A stretch of 64,000 bases of DNA from Pleionea sediminis (GTDB lineage Bacteria > Pseudomonadota > Gammaproteobacteria > Enterobacterales > Kangiellaceae), in the NCBI RefSeq assembly GCF_007570825.1, contig NZ_SUNB01000001.1:2170001-2234000 (forward strand), written 5' to 3'. Below the pieces are notes generated by a model. The model was not told the DNA's origin. It was given only the letters and a program-made list of their open reading frames with translations, and did no database searches. This document shows, in pieces, positions 38,459 through 48,536 of this stretch. The position numbers and the translations under genes were made by a program. How positions within the stretch are numbered: position 1 is the stretch's first letter; each line of letters begins with the position of its first letter.

Positions 38459-40387
38459 TTGAACGATATGGCTAAAAATTTGTTGCTCTGGGCCATTATA
38501 GCAGTGGTTCTTATCTCTGTTTTTAATAATTTTGGGCCGGGGCAGGGTCAACAGGAACGCTACAGTTATTCTCAATTGAAAGAGGATATTCAGGCTGGCC
38601 GAGTTGACCAAATTACGATTCAGGGCTTAGACGTGGAAGCGCGTTTGGGAACTGGTCCTGCAAGAAAGACAGTCATTCCAGCAAATGATTCTTCTTTCGA
38701 GAGTTTAATCGAGACTGCCGAGCAGAACGGTGTCAATGTTGAGGCGAAAAAGCCTGACGATGGCAGCGGTTTTTGGACGATTCTTCTCTATCTTCTTCCA
38801 ACAGCCTTAATAATCGGTTTTTGGATCTTTATGTTGCGCCAGATGCAAGGCGGTGGCGGCAAAGGTGCGATGTCTTTTGGTAAGAGCAAAGCCCGCCTGA
38901 TGGGGGAAGATCAAATAAAAACCACTTTTGCCGACGTGGCTGGCGTTGAAGAAGCAAAAGAAGAAGTTGAAGAGTTAGTCGACTTTTTAAGAGATCCTGG
39001 AAAGTTTCAACGCTTGGGCGGTAAAATTCCACGCGGTGTTTTGATGGTCGGTCCTCCAGGAACGGGTAAAACACTTCTTGCTAAAGCGATTGCGGGCGAA
39101 GCGAAAGTTCCATTTTTTACGATTTCAGGTTCCGATTTTGTAGAAATGTTTGTTGGTGTTGGTGCTTCTCGAGTTCGAGACATGTTTGAGCAAGCTAAAA
39201 AACAGGCGCCATGCATAATTTTTATTGATGAGATTGATGCGGTAGGTCGTCATCGTGGTGCTGGTCTCGGCGGTGGTCATGATGAAAGAGAGCAAACACT
39301 AAACCAATTGTTGGTTGAAATGGATGGTTTTGAAGGTGGTGAAGGCGTTATCGTCATTGCTGCAACCAACCGACCCGATGTATTGGATCCGGCCTTACTG
39401 CGTCCAGGCCGTTTTGATCGTCAGGTGGTCGTCGGACTCCCTGATATTCGCGGTCGTGAACAAATACTCAAGGTTCACATGCGAAAAGTGCCTTTAGGCG
39501 ACGATGTCGAGCCTGCTGTTATCGCGCGAGGTACGCCTGGCTTTTCTGGAGCTGATTTGGCCAATCTCGTTAATGAAGCTGCGTTATTTGCAGCCCGAGC
39601 GAATCGCCGAACGGTATCAATGGCAGAGTTTGATAAAGCCAAAGATAAAATCATGATGGGCGCTGAGCGTAAATCAATGGTAATGAGTGAAGATGAGAAG
39701 TTAAATACCGCTTATCACGAAGCAGGTCATGCCATTGTCGGCCGCTTAGTTCCAAAGCATGATCCGGTTTATAAGGTCAGTATTATTCCTCGTGGACGAG
39801 CTCTTGGTGTTACGATGTACCTGCCAGAAGAAGATAAATACAGTCAGAGTAAAGAGCAGCTTGAGAGCATGTTGAGTTCGCTTTACGGCGGTCGTATTGC
39901 AGAAGAAATGATTAATGGGAAGGACGGTGTAACCACTGGTGCTTCTAACGATATTCAACGAGCGACTGAAATTGCTCGAAATATGGTTACTCATTATGGT
40001 TTATCTGAATTAGGACCGATGAACTTCTCGGAAGATGAAGGTGAAGTGTTCCTTGGTCGTTCAGTTACTCAGCACAAAAATGTTTCGGATGAAACTGCGA
40101 CGGCAATTGATAAAGAAGTGAAAGCAATTATCGATCGCAATTATTTACGAGCTGAAAAAATTCTTAATGAAAATACCGATAAGTTGCATGCAATGGCAAA
40201 AGCATTAATGAAATATGAAACCATTGATGCTGCGCAAATTGATGACATTATGAATGGTAAAGACCCTCGACCTCCTGAAGGTTGGAATGATAAAAATGGA
40301 CCTTCTGGTGATAATCCATCGGGTACAGCACCGTCTGGAGATAAGCCTTCCTCCAATCCTATTGGTGGTCCAGCGAGCGAGCACTAA
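38459..40387 (+). CDS. ftsH: ATP-dependent zinc metalloprotease FtsH
   Basis: Membrane-anchored AAA+ protease that degrades regulators and damaged membrane proteins. It has a transmembrane helix at the N-terminus and another near residue 102-122, Walker A GPPGTGKT near 197, Walker [12 protein letters not shown], the second region of homology RPGRFDRQV, and HEAGH zinc site near 420. The C-terminal tail is rich in Gly, Ser and Pro. The TTG at 38459 is preferred over ATG 38468 because AAGAGG lies eight bases before the TTG. A strong terminator follows. Confidence 0.96.
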   Translation: MNDMAKNLLLWAIIAVVLISVFNNFGPGQGQQERYSYSQLKEDIQAGRVDQITIQGLDVEARLGTGPARKTVIPANDSSFESLIETAEQNGVNVEAKKPDDGSGFWTILLYLLPTALIIGFWIFMLRQMQGGGGKGAMSFGKSKARLMGEDQIKTTFADVAGVEEAKEEVEELVDFLRDPGKFQRLGGKIPRGVLMVGPPGTGKTLLAKAIAGEAKVPFFTISGSDFVEMFVGVGASRVRDMFEQAKKQAPCIIFIDEIDAVGRHRGAGLGGGHDEREQTLNQLLVEMDGFEGGEGVIVIAATNRPDVLDPALLRPGRFDRQVVVGLPDIRGREQILKVHMRKVPLGDDVEPAVIARGTPGFSGADLANLVNEAALFAARANRRTVSMAEFDKAKDKIMMGAERKSMVMSEDEKLNTAYHEAGHAIVGRLVPKHDPVYKVSIIPRGRALGVTMYLPEEDKYSQSKEQLESMLSSLYGGRIAEEMINGKDGVTTGASNDIQRATEIARNMVTHYGLSELGPMNFSEDEGEVFLGRSVTQHKNVSDETATAIDKEVKAIIDRNYLRAEKILNENTDKLHAMAKALMKYETIDAAQIDDIMNGKDPRPPEGWNDKNGPSGDNPSGTAPSGDKPSSNPIGGPASEH

Positions 40388-40403
40388 GTCGCAATTTATC
40401 TCT

Positions 40404-40433
40404 AAAAAGGAGCTTAAATAGCTCCTTTTTTTT
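40404..40433 (+). terminator. Rho-independent terminator after ftsH
   Basis: Stem AAAAAGGAGC / GCTCCTTTTT with a seven-base loop and further T residues. It separates ftsH from folP-glmM; a TATAAT -10 follows at 40454-40459, though its -35 is weak. Confidence 0.9.
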
Positions 40434-40503
40434 ATTTTGCTCCAAGGTGCAGATATAATTACTTCTCGTAATCAAAATTAAACACAGTAGCTCCTCAATT
40501 AAG

Positions 40504-41319
40504 ATGCATTCTCTATATCAATCTGATTTACCTCAAATCATGGGGGTTCTGAATATTACGCCCGATTCCTTTTCTGATGGAGGGTCTTTCATTGATCCGA
40601 TAAAGGCTAGAAGTAGAGCTGAAGCAATGATTGAAGAGGGTGTTGATATTATTGATGTTGGTGGCGAATCTACCAGGCCTGGTGCAAAGGAAGTCTCTAT
40701 TAACGAAGAACTTGATCGGGTTATTCCAGTTATCGAGGCGATCGCAAATTTAGGTAAGCCTGTATCTATCGACACCAGTAAATCGGTCGTTATGTTGGAA
40801 GCAGCAAAAGCAGGTGCTGCAATGATTAATGATGTTAGAGCGTTACAAGAAGATGGTGCACTTGAATCTGCAGCACAAACAGGATTACCCATTTGCTTAA
40901 TGCACATGCAAGGAAAACCGAGAACTATGCAAACCAATCCTACTTACGATGATGTGGTGGCTGATGTTCTCCGGTTCTTGGAGTTGCGAATTAGACGATG
41001 TGAAGCAGCCGGTATCGATCGCTCTCTTTTATCAATTGACCCTGGGTTTGGCTTTGGAAAATCACTAGAGCATAACCTCCATATGTTAAAAAATTTAGAG
41101 CGTTTTCAGAATTTAAATTTGCCTGTGCTTGTCGGTATGTCGCGTAAGTCTATGCTGGGGCAAATAACGGATAAGCCAGTTGAAAAGCGATTAGCCGCAG
41201 GCATCAGCGTCGCTCTTATTGCAGCGATTAAAAAAGCGAATATAATTCGCGTTCATGACGTTGCCGAAACACGAGATGCGATATGTGTATTTGGTGCAGT
41301 GTACAATGAGGAAATCTAA
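40504..41319 (+). CDS. folP: Dihydropteroate synthase FolP
   Basis: Joins p-aminobenzoate to the pterin in folate synthesis; the sulphonamide target. It shows IMGVLNITPDSFSDGG near residue 12, the ESTRPGA loop, a SIDTSK strand and DPGFGFGKSLEHN near 180. Length of 271 is typical. The first ATG at 40504 has no strong ribosome binding site. It precedes glmM by nine bases, as in the ftsH-folP-glmM order of Escherichia coli. Confidence 0.96.
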   Translation: MHSLYQSDLPQIMGVLNITPDSFSDGGSFIDPIKARSRAEAMIEEGVDIIDVGGESTRPGAKEVSINEELDRVIPVIEAIANLGKPVSIDTSKSVVMLEAAKAGAAMINDVRALQEDGALESAAQTGLPICLMHMQGKPRTMQTNPTYDDVVADVLRFLELRIRRCEAAGIDRSLLSIDPGFGFGKSLEHNLHMLKNLERFQNLNLPVLVGMSRKSMLGQITDKPVEKRLAAGISVALIAAIKKANIIRVHDVAETRDAICVFGAVYNEEI

Positions 41320-41328
41320 GGTAATCCA

Positions 41329-42672
41329 ATGACAAAACGGAAATATTTTGGCACCGATGGTGTAAGAGGAACAGTCGGTGAATACCCAATAACGGCAGAT
41401 TTTGCCCTTAAACTTGGTTGGGCTGTTGGTAAAGTACTCGGTGATGGAGCTGGGAGTAAAGTTTTAATTGGTAAAGACACGCGCATATCGGGTTATATGT
41501 TTGAATCTGCTCTGGAGGCAGGATTGATCGCGGCGGGTGTCGATGTTCTACAGTTGGGACCAATGCCAACGCCTGGAATTGCATATCTAACGCGAACTTT
41601 TAGGGCTAATGCTGGAATTGTCATTTCTGCTTCTCACAATCCGTTTAATGACAATGGGATTAAGTTTTTCTCGAATGATGGTTATAAGCTTCCTGATAAA
41701 GTTGAGCTTGAAATAGAAGCAATGTTGGATCGACCGATGGAAACCGTCGGCTCGCATGAGCTAGGAAAAGCTCGTCGCATTGAAGATGCGCGTGGGCGAT
41801 ATATAGAGTTTTGTAAAGCTACCATTCCTTCTGCTCTAGATTTCTCAAACTTAAAAATAGTTCTCGATTGTGCTCATGGAGCGACTTATCACATTGCTCC
41901 TGCCGTTTTTAATGAGTTAGGTGCTGAAGTCATTACCATAGGCAATAAACCTAATGGTTTGAATATAAATGAAGGCTGTGGAGCCACAGATACAAGTAAG
42001 CTCGCTGAAACTGTTCTCGCAGAGAAAGCTGATTTAGGCATTGCATTTGATGGCGACGGCGATCGTGTCATGATGGTTGATGAGCGTGGTGAGCAAGTTG
42101 ATGGCGACCAGTTATTATTTATCATTGCTCGAGATGCCAAGCAAAGAGGCCGTCTCAATGGTGGTGTTGTTGGAACGTTAATGACCAACCTTGGAATGGA
42201 AAAGGCTTTAGAAAAGCAAGATATTCCTTTCGCCAGAGCAAAAGTCGGTGACCGATATGTCATGGAGCGATTAAAGGAGCATGGGTGGATATATGGTGGA
42301 GAATCTTCAGGGCATGTCATCTGTTTGAACGCGACAACTACCGGCGATGGAATTGTTTCTGCGTTACAAGTGTTGTCAGTTATGGCGAAGCAAGATTTAT
42401 CGCTCCACGATTTAAAATCAGGTATGACAAAATATCCTCAATCAATGATTAACGTCCGTTTGCCCTCGAAAGAAAGTAATCCATTAGAGTCAGATGCGGT
42501 TAAAAGCGCAGTTAAAGAGGTCGAAAGTAAACTCGCTGACAAAGGCCGTGTGCTATTAAGGCCTTCAGGAACAGAGCCTCTCATTCGAGTTATGGTGGAA
42601 GGAGAAGATCCTACTTTGGTTAAAGAATGCTCTCAGCATTTGGCTGAAGTTGTTGAAGCTAATTGTAAATAA
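41329..42672 (+). CDS. glmM: Phosphoglucosamine mutase GlmM
   Basis: Converts glucosamine-6-phosphate to glucosamine-1-phosphate for cell-wall and LPS precursors. It begins [12 protein letters not shown], has the active serine in [16 protein letters not shown] near residue 101, the metal loop AFDGDGDRV near 240, and GGESSGH near 325. Length of 447 is normal. In Escherichia coli secG follows; here tpiA-secG lies 11 kb further on. Confidence 0.97.
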   Translation: MTKRKYFGTDGVRGTVGEYPITADFALKLGWAVGKVLGDGAGSKVLIGKDTRISGYMFESALEAGLIAAGVDVLQLGPMPTPGIAYLTRTFRANAGIVISASHNPFNDNGIKFFSNDGYKLPDKVELEIEAMLDRPMETVGSHELGKARRIEDARGRYIEFCKATIPSALDFSNLKIVLDCAHGATYHIAPAVFNELGAEVITIGNKPNGLNINEGCGATDTSKLAETVLAEKADLGIAFDGDGDRVMMVDERGEQVDGDQLLFIIARDAKQRGRLNGGVVGTLMTNLGMEKALEKQDIPFARAKVGDRYVMERLKEHGWIYGGESSGHVICLNATTTGDGIVSALQVLSVMAKQDLSLHDLKSGMTKYPQSMINVRLPSKESNPLESDAVKSAVKEVESKLADKGRVLLRPSGTEPLIRVMVEGEDPTLVKECSQHLAEVVEANCK

Positions 42673-42692
42673 TCTCAAGTGTCCTTATTAAG

Positions 42693-42712
42693 AGAGCGCT
42701 AAATGGCGCTCT
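42693..42712 (+). other. Hairpin after glmM, possible terminator without U-tract
   Basis: Arms AGAGCGC and GCGCTCT close a six-base loop 20 bases after the glmM stop. It is followed by A-rich rather than T-rich sequence and by a second weak hairpin CCATAA / TTATGG, so it is not a canonical intrinsic terminator. Confidence 0.4.
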
Positions 42713-42920
42713 GCACCATAAAAAAAATTATGGTTTTACCTAGTGAAAATTAATCCTTTGTGATTTACTTATTGGTGATAATAGGTTTTTTCACATAAGT
42801 GCTTGCAGTATGAAGTTTTTGAAATCGAAATTGGGTTTTAAATAGATAGCATACGCTCTCGAGCCACATTGAAAAAATAAATAAATACAATTGCTTTAGA
42901 TATTTCCCGGAGGAAACCCT

Positions 42921-43328
42921 ATGCTCAAATCGGTTACAACCCGAGATTATATGACCTCTGCTGCTATTACGCTCAAGCCAGAGACTGATATTCTCGAAGC
43001 GGTTGAAACATTGCTTGAGTACAATTTGAGTGGTGCTGCTGTAGTTGATGAGCACCGAGAAGTGATCGGATTTCTGTCCGAAAAAGATTGTTTGCATGTT
43101 GTTCGTAGTGCGATTTATAACGGAGACTTGGGTGATCGAGTTATGGATCGTATGACACAAGGCGTTATCTCTGCCCACCCTGATGATAGCATTGCTGATG
43201 TTGCTGAGAAATTTTTGAAATGTAATTGTCGCTGCTTACCAGTAATTGAGAAAAATGTTTTGGTAGGAATGATTTGTCGTGCGAATGTCTTGAAGGCAAT
43301 GGAGACAATTGGTGTCAATTGGAGTTGA
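42921..43328 (+). CDS. CBS-domain pair protein
   Basis: A 135-residue stand-alone Bateman module with CBS motifs at residues about 10-65 (YMTSAAITL to GFLSEKDCL) and 78-132 (RMTQGVISAHPDD to GMICRANVL). GGAGG precedes the ATG at normal spacing. It is the second such protein in the window and not close to the first in sequence. It converges on the nqrM end of the Na+-NQR locus across a bidirectional terminator. Ligand and target are unknown. Confidence 0.88.
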   Translation: MLKSVTTRDYMTSAAITLKPETDILEAVETLLEYNLSGAAVVDEHREVIGFLSEKDCLHVVRSAIYNGDLGDRVMDRMTQGVISAHPDDSIADVAEKFLKCNCRCLPVIEKNVLVGMICRANVLKAMETIGVNWS

Positions 43329-43335
43329 GAGCTTG

Positions 43336-43360
43336 GAGCCTGCAGAATAAAGGCAGGCTC
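43336..43360. terminator. Bidirectional terminator between CBS gene and nqrM
   Basis: Perfect eight-base arms GAGCCTGC / GCAGGCTC with a nine-base loop in the 44-base gap between convergent stop codons. T-rich sequence on the plus side (ATAATTCTTTCT) is moderate; on the minus side it is weak. Confidence 0.65.
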
Positions 43361-43372
43361 ATAATTCTTTCT

Positions 43373-43600
43373 CTAATTTTGTTTAATATCGATCTCTAGC
43401 TGATTTTTACTCGCTTCTTTGCGCATTTTTTCTTTGCGTTTTTCACATGGCTCGTCACAATCACAGACCTTTTTAATTCCTAGCGTAGACATTCCTCCAC
43501 AACTGCCGGTTATGGTTTTTCGTTGGAATATATATCCAACTGCCATAATGGTAATAACGAACAGCATGATACCGAAAGTAATCAAAAAAACAGTGGTCAT
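43373..43600 (-). CDS. nqrM: Na+-NQR maturation protein NqrM
   Basis: A 75-residue single-pass membrane protein required for assembly of the Na+-NQR iron site in Vibrio. A transmembrane helix (FLITFGIMLFVITIMAVGYIF, residues about 5-25) is followed by a cysteine cluster: SCGG, VCDCDEPC. This cysteine pattern is diagnostic of the NqrM/DUF539 family. It is last in the minus-strand nqr block, 27 bases after apbE. Confidence 0.94.
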   Translation of the reverse strand: MTTVFLITFGIMLFVITIMAVGYIFQRKTITGSCGGMSTLGIKKVCDCDEPCEKRKEKMRKEASKNQLEIDIKQN

Positions 43601-43627
43601 TATAAGTTTACCTGATATATCGTTAAA

Positions 43628-44635
43628 TTAGTTTAAATAAGGCTTAAAGTGTTGATTGTATTGTTCTTCAAATCCGTCTGCTGTTTTTATAATCATGAAA
43701 ACAGCAATTTTGTTCTTCTCTGCAAGCTCGTATCCTATTTTATCTCCCAAGACCATAAACGCGGTCGCTAATGCGTCTGCTGTCATGGCTGAGGGATGGA
43801 TGACCGTGACTGAAGCTAATTGATGGTCAATTGGGTAACCGGTCACAGGATTTATCGTGTGCGAATACCTTTTACCGTCTTTTTCAAAGTAGTTGCGATA
43901 ATCACCTGAGGTTGCGACTCCCATTATACCTGGGTTGACTATTTTTTGCACCGTGCGAGAGGATGGATCAGGCGCTTCGATAGCGATTCTCCATGGTTTG
44001 CCCTGATTATTATTTCCTTTGACCTTAACTTCGCCTCCAATTTCTACTAAGTAATTTTTTATGCCATATCGTTTTTCTAACACTTCTGCTAATTCATCGA
44101 CTGCATACCCTTTGGCAATGGCTGAAAAGTTAATTGCTAAATCGGAACTACCTTTCTTGATGCATTGTTTTTGCTCATTCAGTTCGGACTTGCCAAATGT
44201 AAGTTTGGTCAACATTTCTTGAATGCTTCCCTCATTTGGAATCATTTCGTGAGTATCTTTTTTATCAAATCCCCAAAGTTCAATTAATGGTCCCAGGCCT
44301 GGGTCGAAAGCACCATTAGAAAGATTATAAATCCGCAATGCTTCTTTCATGACAGCCGCGGTATCATCACTAACTTCAACGCAGCCATCTGATGATGAGC
44401 GATTAAGTTGATTAAGGTCCGATTGTTCAATATAGGTTGAGAGATTTTGGTTCAAGCTTGATAGTCGCAAGTCAATTACTTTCGCTAGGTCTCCAGTATT
44501 TTTATGCTCTTCTTTAAATATTATGTTGTACCAAGTTCCCATGGTCTCTCCTCTGAGCTTTTTATAGCTCGGGGAATCACATGACAATATAAAAGGTAGA
44601 AAAAGAAGATAAACTAAAGCTCTAGCTTTAAACAT
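43628..44635 (-). CDS. apbE: FAD:protein FMN transferase ApbE
   Basis: Periplasmic lipoprotein that attaches FMN through a phosphoester bond to threonines of NqrB and NqrC. A signal peptide ends in a lipobox (LPFILSC), followed by GETMGTWYNI, the AKGYAVDELAEVLE stretch, IEVGGEVKVKG-like region, and the late TSGDYRNYFEKDGKRYSHTINP motif. ATG at 44635 matches the signal peptide; the longer frame overlaps the upstream gene. It lies between the degenerate GGDEF gene and nqrM. Confidence 0.94.
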   Translation of the reverse strand: MFKARALVYLLFLPFILSCDSPSYKKLRGETMGTWYNIIFKEEHKNTGDLAKVIDLRLSSLNQNLSTYIEQSDLNQLNRSSSDGCVEVSDDTAAVMKEALRIYNLSNGAFDPGLGPLIELWGFDKKDTHEMIPNEGSIQEMLTKLTFGKSELNEQKQCIKKGSSDLAINFSAIAKGYAVDELAEVLEKRYGIKNYLVEIGGEVKVKGNNNQGKPWRIAIEAPDPSSRTVQKIVNPGIMGVATSGDYRNYFEKDGKRYSHTINPVTGYPIDHQLASVTVIHPSAMTADALATAFMVLGDKIGYELAEKNKIAVFMIIKTADGFEEQYNQHFKPYLN

Positions 44636-44645
44636 AATAAACCTT

Positions 44646-45230
44646 TTAATCTGTGTGTTTGTGAGAGCTGTATGCAATTTGATTTGCACCATTAGCTTTT
44701 GAGTCTCTTAAAGCCATTTGTGCCTCTGACATAAGCTCTTTTGAAGAAGTGATGATACTTGAAACGTGAACGACACCTAGATTGAAAAAAGAATCGCTAA
44801 AAGCTTTTGTTAACACTTCTGAGATTCTTTCAAAAACCGCTCGCGCGTCATGAGTGTTTGTATGTGTGAGTGCAATTAGGAACTGTTGATTATCGACACG
44901 TCCTAAAATATCAGTATTTCTCAATAGTGCATTTAATTCTTTCGCAATTTTTTTTAATCGCTTATCTCTAGCTCCTGTAGAGTCATCTTCTAATTCAGAT
45001 AATCCTCCAATATGTAGTAAAGCGATGGTTAATGGGCGGTGGTATCTTTTGGCATATAAAAAAGCTTGCTCGAGCTCAGCAAAAGTTGCTTGAGTATTAT
45101 TTAACCCTGTTGTTTTATCTGTCTGCTTTGCAATGGCTAGCTCTTTTTTTTGCCAATAATATTGAACGAATAAAATTATATTCAATATAAATGAAAGACC
45201 AAGAAGAATGTAGGGGAGGATTTCGAGCAC
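44646..45230 (-). CDS. Membrane-anchored degenerate GGDEF protein in the nqr locus
   Basis: A 194-residue protein with one N-terminal transmembrane helix (residues about 4-25) and a GGDEF-like domain (about 38-185). The domain shows DKTTGLNNTQATFAELEQA and LRNTDILGRVDNQQFLIAL, which align with the GGDEF family, but the active signature is DNQQF and the metal aspartate after the first strand is replaced (LLHIGG). Diguanylate cyclase activity is therefore not expected. It sits between nqrF and apbE, 10 bases before apbE, a position where I do not know of such a gene. A scaffolding or c-di-GMP-independent role in NQR assembly is speculation. Confidence 0.75.
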   Translation of the reverse strand: MLEILPYILLGLSFILNIILFVQYYWQKKELAIAKQTDKTTGLNNTQATFAELEQAFLYAKRYHRPLTIALLHIGGLSELEDDSTGARDKRLKKIAKELNALLRNTDILGRVDNQQFLIALTHTNTHDARAVFERISEVLTKAFSDSFFNLGVVHVSSIITSSKELMSEAQMALRDSKANGANQIAYSSHKHTD

Positions 45231-45245
45231 TTGTCAGCCTGTTAA

Positions 45246-45276
45246 AACTAGAAAGCGACTCTTGAGAGCCGCTTTC
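45246..45276 (-). terminator. Hairpin after nqrF, probable partial terminator
   Basis: On the minus strand arms GAAAGCGGCTC / GAGTCGCTTTC (one mismatch) close a four-base loop, followed by TAGTTTTAAC. It lies in the 54-base gap after nqrF. The weak T-tract suggests partial readthrough into the downstream GGDEF-like, apbE and nqrM genes. Confidence 0.55.
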
Positions 45277-45284
45277 GAGATTTA

Positions 45285-46511
45285 TTAACCACCAAAATCA
45301 TCAAGGAATATATTATCCCGCTCGACGCCTAAGTCTTCGAGCATCTTGATAACGGCAGCATTCATCATAGGTGGTCCACACATGTAATACTCACAATCTT
45401 CAGGAGCTTTATGATTCTTAAGATAATTCTCATAAAGTACTTCGTGAATAAATCCAGTGTAGCCTTCCCAATTATCTTCGGGCATGGGATCCGAAAGTGC
45501 AGTGTGCCATTCGAAATTTTCGTTTTCTGCAGCTAGCATATCGAAATCTTCAACATAGAACATTTCTCGCTTGCTTCGTGCGCCATACCAAAATGAAATT
45601 TTTCGATTAGTCTTTATTCGACGTAATTGATCGAAGATATGCGAACGCATAGGAGCCATACCGGCACCACCACCAATAAATACCATTTCGTTATCGGTCT
45701 CTTTGGCAAAAAATTCACCGTATGGGCCTGAAATAGTAACTTTGTCGCCTTTTTTCAGGTTGAAAATGTACGAAGACATTTTCCCTGGCGGTAAGCTCCA
45801 GTTGTTAGGCGGTGGCGTTGCAATACGAACATTGAGCATTATCATGCCTTTTTCTTCAGGATAATTTGCCATCGAGTAAGCACGAATCGTTTCTTCTTTA
45901 ACTTCTGAAACTAAGTCCCAAATTTTAAAGCGATCCCAATCTGGATGATACTCTTCAGCGACTTCCATCTCATTGTATTTCGATACATGTGGAGGACATT
46001 CTATTTGAATGTAACCACCAGCCCGGAAGGGAACAACTTCACCTTCTGGTAGCTTTAAACGAAGCTCTTTGATGAAAGTGGCGACGTTATCATTAGAGAT
46101 GACCTCGCATTCCCACTTTTTAGTACCAAATACTTCTTCGGGAAGCTCTACTTTCATGTTTTGCTTAACGGCGACTTGGCAAGAAAGTCGATAGCCTTCT
46201 TTTGCTTCGCGCTTGGTAATATGGCTTTCCTCAGTAGGTAGAATTGATCCTCCACCATCAAGTACTTTACATACACACTGCCCACATGTACCACCACCAC
46301 CACAGGCTGATGAAACGAAAATACCGCTATCGGCTAACGCGCCTAGCAGTTTTCCACCAGCATTTGTGCTTATGGATTTCTCTGCGTCATCGTTAATGTT
46401 TATTTCAACTTTACCGCTAGCGACTAGTTTTGATTTCGCGAACAAAATAATTAAAACCAGAGCAAGAACGACCCCGGTAAAGACTGAGACACCTAATATA
46501 ATCTCTTGCAT
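45285..46511 (-). CDS. nqrF: Na+-translocating NADH:quinone reductase subunit F
   Basis: Electron-entry subunit: oxidises NADH and passes electrons through FAD to a [2Fe-2S] centre. An N-terminal transmembrane helix (about residues 4-25) precedes a plant-type ferredoxin domain with [15 protein letters not shown] near 68-82. The FAD motif RAYSMANYP and NAD motif [12 protein letters not shown] follow. Length of 408 matches NqrF. It is the last of the six structural genes. Confidence 0.97.
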   Translation of the reverse strand: MQEIILGVSVFTGVVLALVLIILFAKSKLVASGKVEININDDAEKSISTNAGGKLLGALADSGIFVSSACGGGGTCGQCVCKVLDGGGSILPTEESHITKREAKEGYRLSCQVAVKQNMKVELPEEVFGTKKWECEVISNDNVATFIKELRLKLPEGEVVPFRAGGYIQIECPPHVSKYNEMEVAEEYHPDWDRFKIWDLVSEVKEETIRAYSMANYPEEKGMIMLNVRIATPPPNNWSLPPGKMSSYIFNLKKGDKVTISGPYGEFFAKETDNEMVFIGGGAGMAPMRSHIFDQLRRIKTNRKISFWYGARSKREMFYVEDFDMLAAENENFEWHTALSDPMPEDNWEGYTGFIHEVLYENYLKNHKAPEDCEYYMCGPPMMNAAVIKMLEDLGVERDNIFLDDFGG

Positions 46512-46529
46512 GGGTATTCTTTCTCCTAA

Positions 46530-47138
46530 TTACAGTTGAACACCGGTGAAGGACATAAAGCCCAACGCCATTAAACCAACGGTAACGAATGTAATGCCAA
46601 GACCTCTAAGGCCATCGGGAACGTCACTGTATTTCATTTTTTCTCGTATTCCAGCTAAGGCAACTATTGCGAGTGCCCAACCGAACCCGGAACCGACACC
46701 GTATACGACCGCTTCGCCAAATTGATAGTCACGCTCAACCATGAATAGAGTACCGCCCAATATTGCGCAGTTTACTGTAATCAAGGGTAAGAATATTCCG
46801 AGAGCATTGAACAGTGCTGGGAAAAATTTATCGAGCGTCATTTCTAGAATCTGAACGATAGCTGCTATAACGCCGATGTAGCAAATTAAACCAAGGAAGC
46901 TCAAGTCAACTTCACTTAAGCCAGCCCAGCTTAGCGCACCTTCTTTTAATATGTAATTAAACAAAAGGTTATTAACAGGAACTGTAATTGCTTGAACAAC
47001 AATAACCGCGACGCCTAATCCCATGGCTGTTTGAACTTTTTTCGATACTGCTAGAAAAGTACACATTCCCAAGAAAGCTGATAGCGCCAAATTCTCGATA
47101 AAAACAGCGCGTACAAATAAACTGATATAGGCTTCCAT
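46530..47138 (-). CDS. nqrE: Na+-translocating NADH:quinone reductase subunit E
   Basis: Integral membrane subunit of about 202 residues with six hydrophobic helices; begins [26 protein letters not shown], diagnostic of NqrE. ATG at 47138 overlaps the nqrD stop by one base (TAATG). Cysteines in the first and fourth helices correspond to the intramembrane iron-sulphur site shared with NqrD. Confidence 0.96.
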   Translation of the reverse strand: MEAYISLFVRAVFIENLALSAFLGMCTFLAVSKKVQTAMGLGVAVIVVQAITVPVNNLLFNYILKEGALSWAGLSEVDLSFLGLICYIGVIAAIVQILEMTLDKFFPALFNALGIFLPLITVNCAILGGTLFMVERDYQFGEAVVYGVGSGFGWALAIVALAGIREKMKYSDVPDGLRGLGITFVTVGLMALGFMSFTGVQL

Positions 47139-47770
47139 TACGCGGCCTCCACTTGATCTTTCTTCCAGGCTCGCAATGCCCAAATGAGTAATCCAATAAT
47201 AAAGAACGCACTGGGTGGTAACACTAATAAACCATTAGTTTGGTACCAACCACCATCTTTTAGTGGTTCTAAAATGGTATAACCAAATAAAGAACCAGAG
47301 CCGAAAAGTTCACGAATAAATGCTACAGACATTAATAATGCTGAGTAACCGAGTCCGTTTCCTAAGCCATCAAGGAAACTCATACCAGGACCATTTTTCA
47401 TTGCGTAGGCTTCTGCTCGTCCCATGACGATACAGTTTGTAATAATTAGACCTACGAAAACAGATAGCTCTTTTGCAATTTCATAAGCATAAGCTTTCAA
47501 TACTTGGTCAACGACGATTACCAATGAAGCGATAATAGTCATTTGAACAATAATACGAATGCTGGAAGGGATATGATTGCGAATCAAACTGATCAATAGA
47601 TTCGACATTGCACATACCGTCGTTAGAGCCAGGCTCATAACGAATGCTTTATCCATTTTTCCTGTTACCGCAAGCGCGCTACAAATACCCAGTACTTGAA
47701 GTGCTATCGGGTTGTTATCGAAAATCGGCGTGGTGATAACCGATTTTGCTTCTGCTTTATCAAACGCCAT
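47138..47770 (-). CDS. nqrD: Na+-translocating NADH:quinone reductase subunit D
   Basis: Integral membrane subunit of 210 residues related to NqrE in inverted topology. Motifs include [18 protein letters not shown] near residue 19 and [19 protein letters not shown] near 110, each with the cysteine that contributes to the intramembrane iron site. It overlaps nqrC by 11 bases and nqrE by one base. Confidence 0.96.
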   Translation of the reverse strand: MAFDKAEAKSVITTPIFDNNPIALQVLGICSALAVTGKMDKAFVMSLALTTVCAMSNLLISLIRNHIPSSIRIIVQMTIIASLVIVVDQVLKAYAYEIAKELSVFVGLIITNCIVMGRAEAYAMKNGPGMSFLDGLGNGLGYSALLMSVAFIRELFGSGSLFGYTILEPLKDGGWYQTNGLLVLPPSAFFIIGLLIWALRAWKKDQVEAA

Positions 47771-48536
47771 GTTTGCCTCCGCGCAATTTAGCTAGGTAAG
47801 GTCCAAACGCTTTGTCGCCTAACCAGTAATTTACTAAGTTTTCGACACCGTTACTGGTGTAAGTTGCTCCTGAAAGAGCATCGATTTCATTAGTTTGGTC
47901 TGCGCCATTTTTAACGAGTTTTAAAGATGGTTTATAGTTCTGGTTAAGAACTTCTTTTCCATCCCATTTTGAAATCCACTGCGGATTGGTGATTTCTGCA
48001 CCAAGTCCTGGAGTTTCACCGTGCTCATAGAAACGGATTCCTGCTACTGTGCGAGTATCTGCTTCTAGCGCGATAAATCCGTACAAAGTCGAAAACAGCC
48101 CATATCCATGTACTGGGATAACAATTTTCGAAAGCTTACCGTTTTCTTTAAGAAGGTATACTTTTCCATAATTCGAGCGTCTTTTGATACTCGCAGGATC
48201 TTCACCTTTAGAAAGCTTGATGCTTGTTTCTGGCTTTTTTGACGCTTGACGTTGATCAAAGCTGGCTGGAGCAATATCTTTTGCAATATCACCCGTTTCA
48301 AAATCGACAACTTGTGCTTCAACTTTTTCTTGGAAAAGTTTTCCAAAATCAGCTTGCTCATCTGCACCAACAACACCGGCAGCGATTAATATGCTGCGTT
48401 GTACATCCGCTGCTTTATTCGCTTGTTGGTCTTCTTTGAGAATTACGGCTGCACCGGATACCACCAGCGAGCAAACGAGACACAAAGCGACCGCGACAAA
48501 TATTGTTTTTCCAAAAGAATCATTATTAGCTGACAT
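47760..48536 (-). CDS. nqrC: Na+-translocating NADH:quinone reductase subunit C
   Basis: Single-pass subunit of about 258 residues carrying a covalent FMN. An N-terminal helix is followed by a periplasmic FMN-binding domain with [11 protein letters not shown] near residue 222, whose second threonine is the usual FMN attachment site acted on by ApbE. ATG at 48536 ([13 protein letters not shown]) is used; the longer frame overlaps nqrB extensively. Confidence 0.96.
   Translation of the reverse strand: MSANNDSFGKTIFVAVALCLVCSLVVSGAAVILKEDQQANKAADVQRSILIAAGVVGADEQADFGKLFQEKVEAQVVDFETGDIAKDIAPASFDQRQASKKPETSIKLSKGEDPASIKRRSNYGKVYLLKENGKLSKIVIPVHGYGLFSTLYGFIALEADTRTVAGIRFYEHGETPGLGAEITNPQWISKWDGKEVLNQNYKPSLKLVKNGADQTNEIDALSGATYTSNGVENLVNYWLGDKAFGPYLAKLRGGKHGV

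Noticed and set aside
42765-43178. 137-residue open frame on the minus strand over the CBS gene
   Set aside because: It is antisense to a well-supported CBS protein with a good ribosome binding site, has no recognisable motif and looks like a frame shadow.
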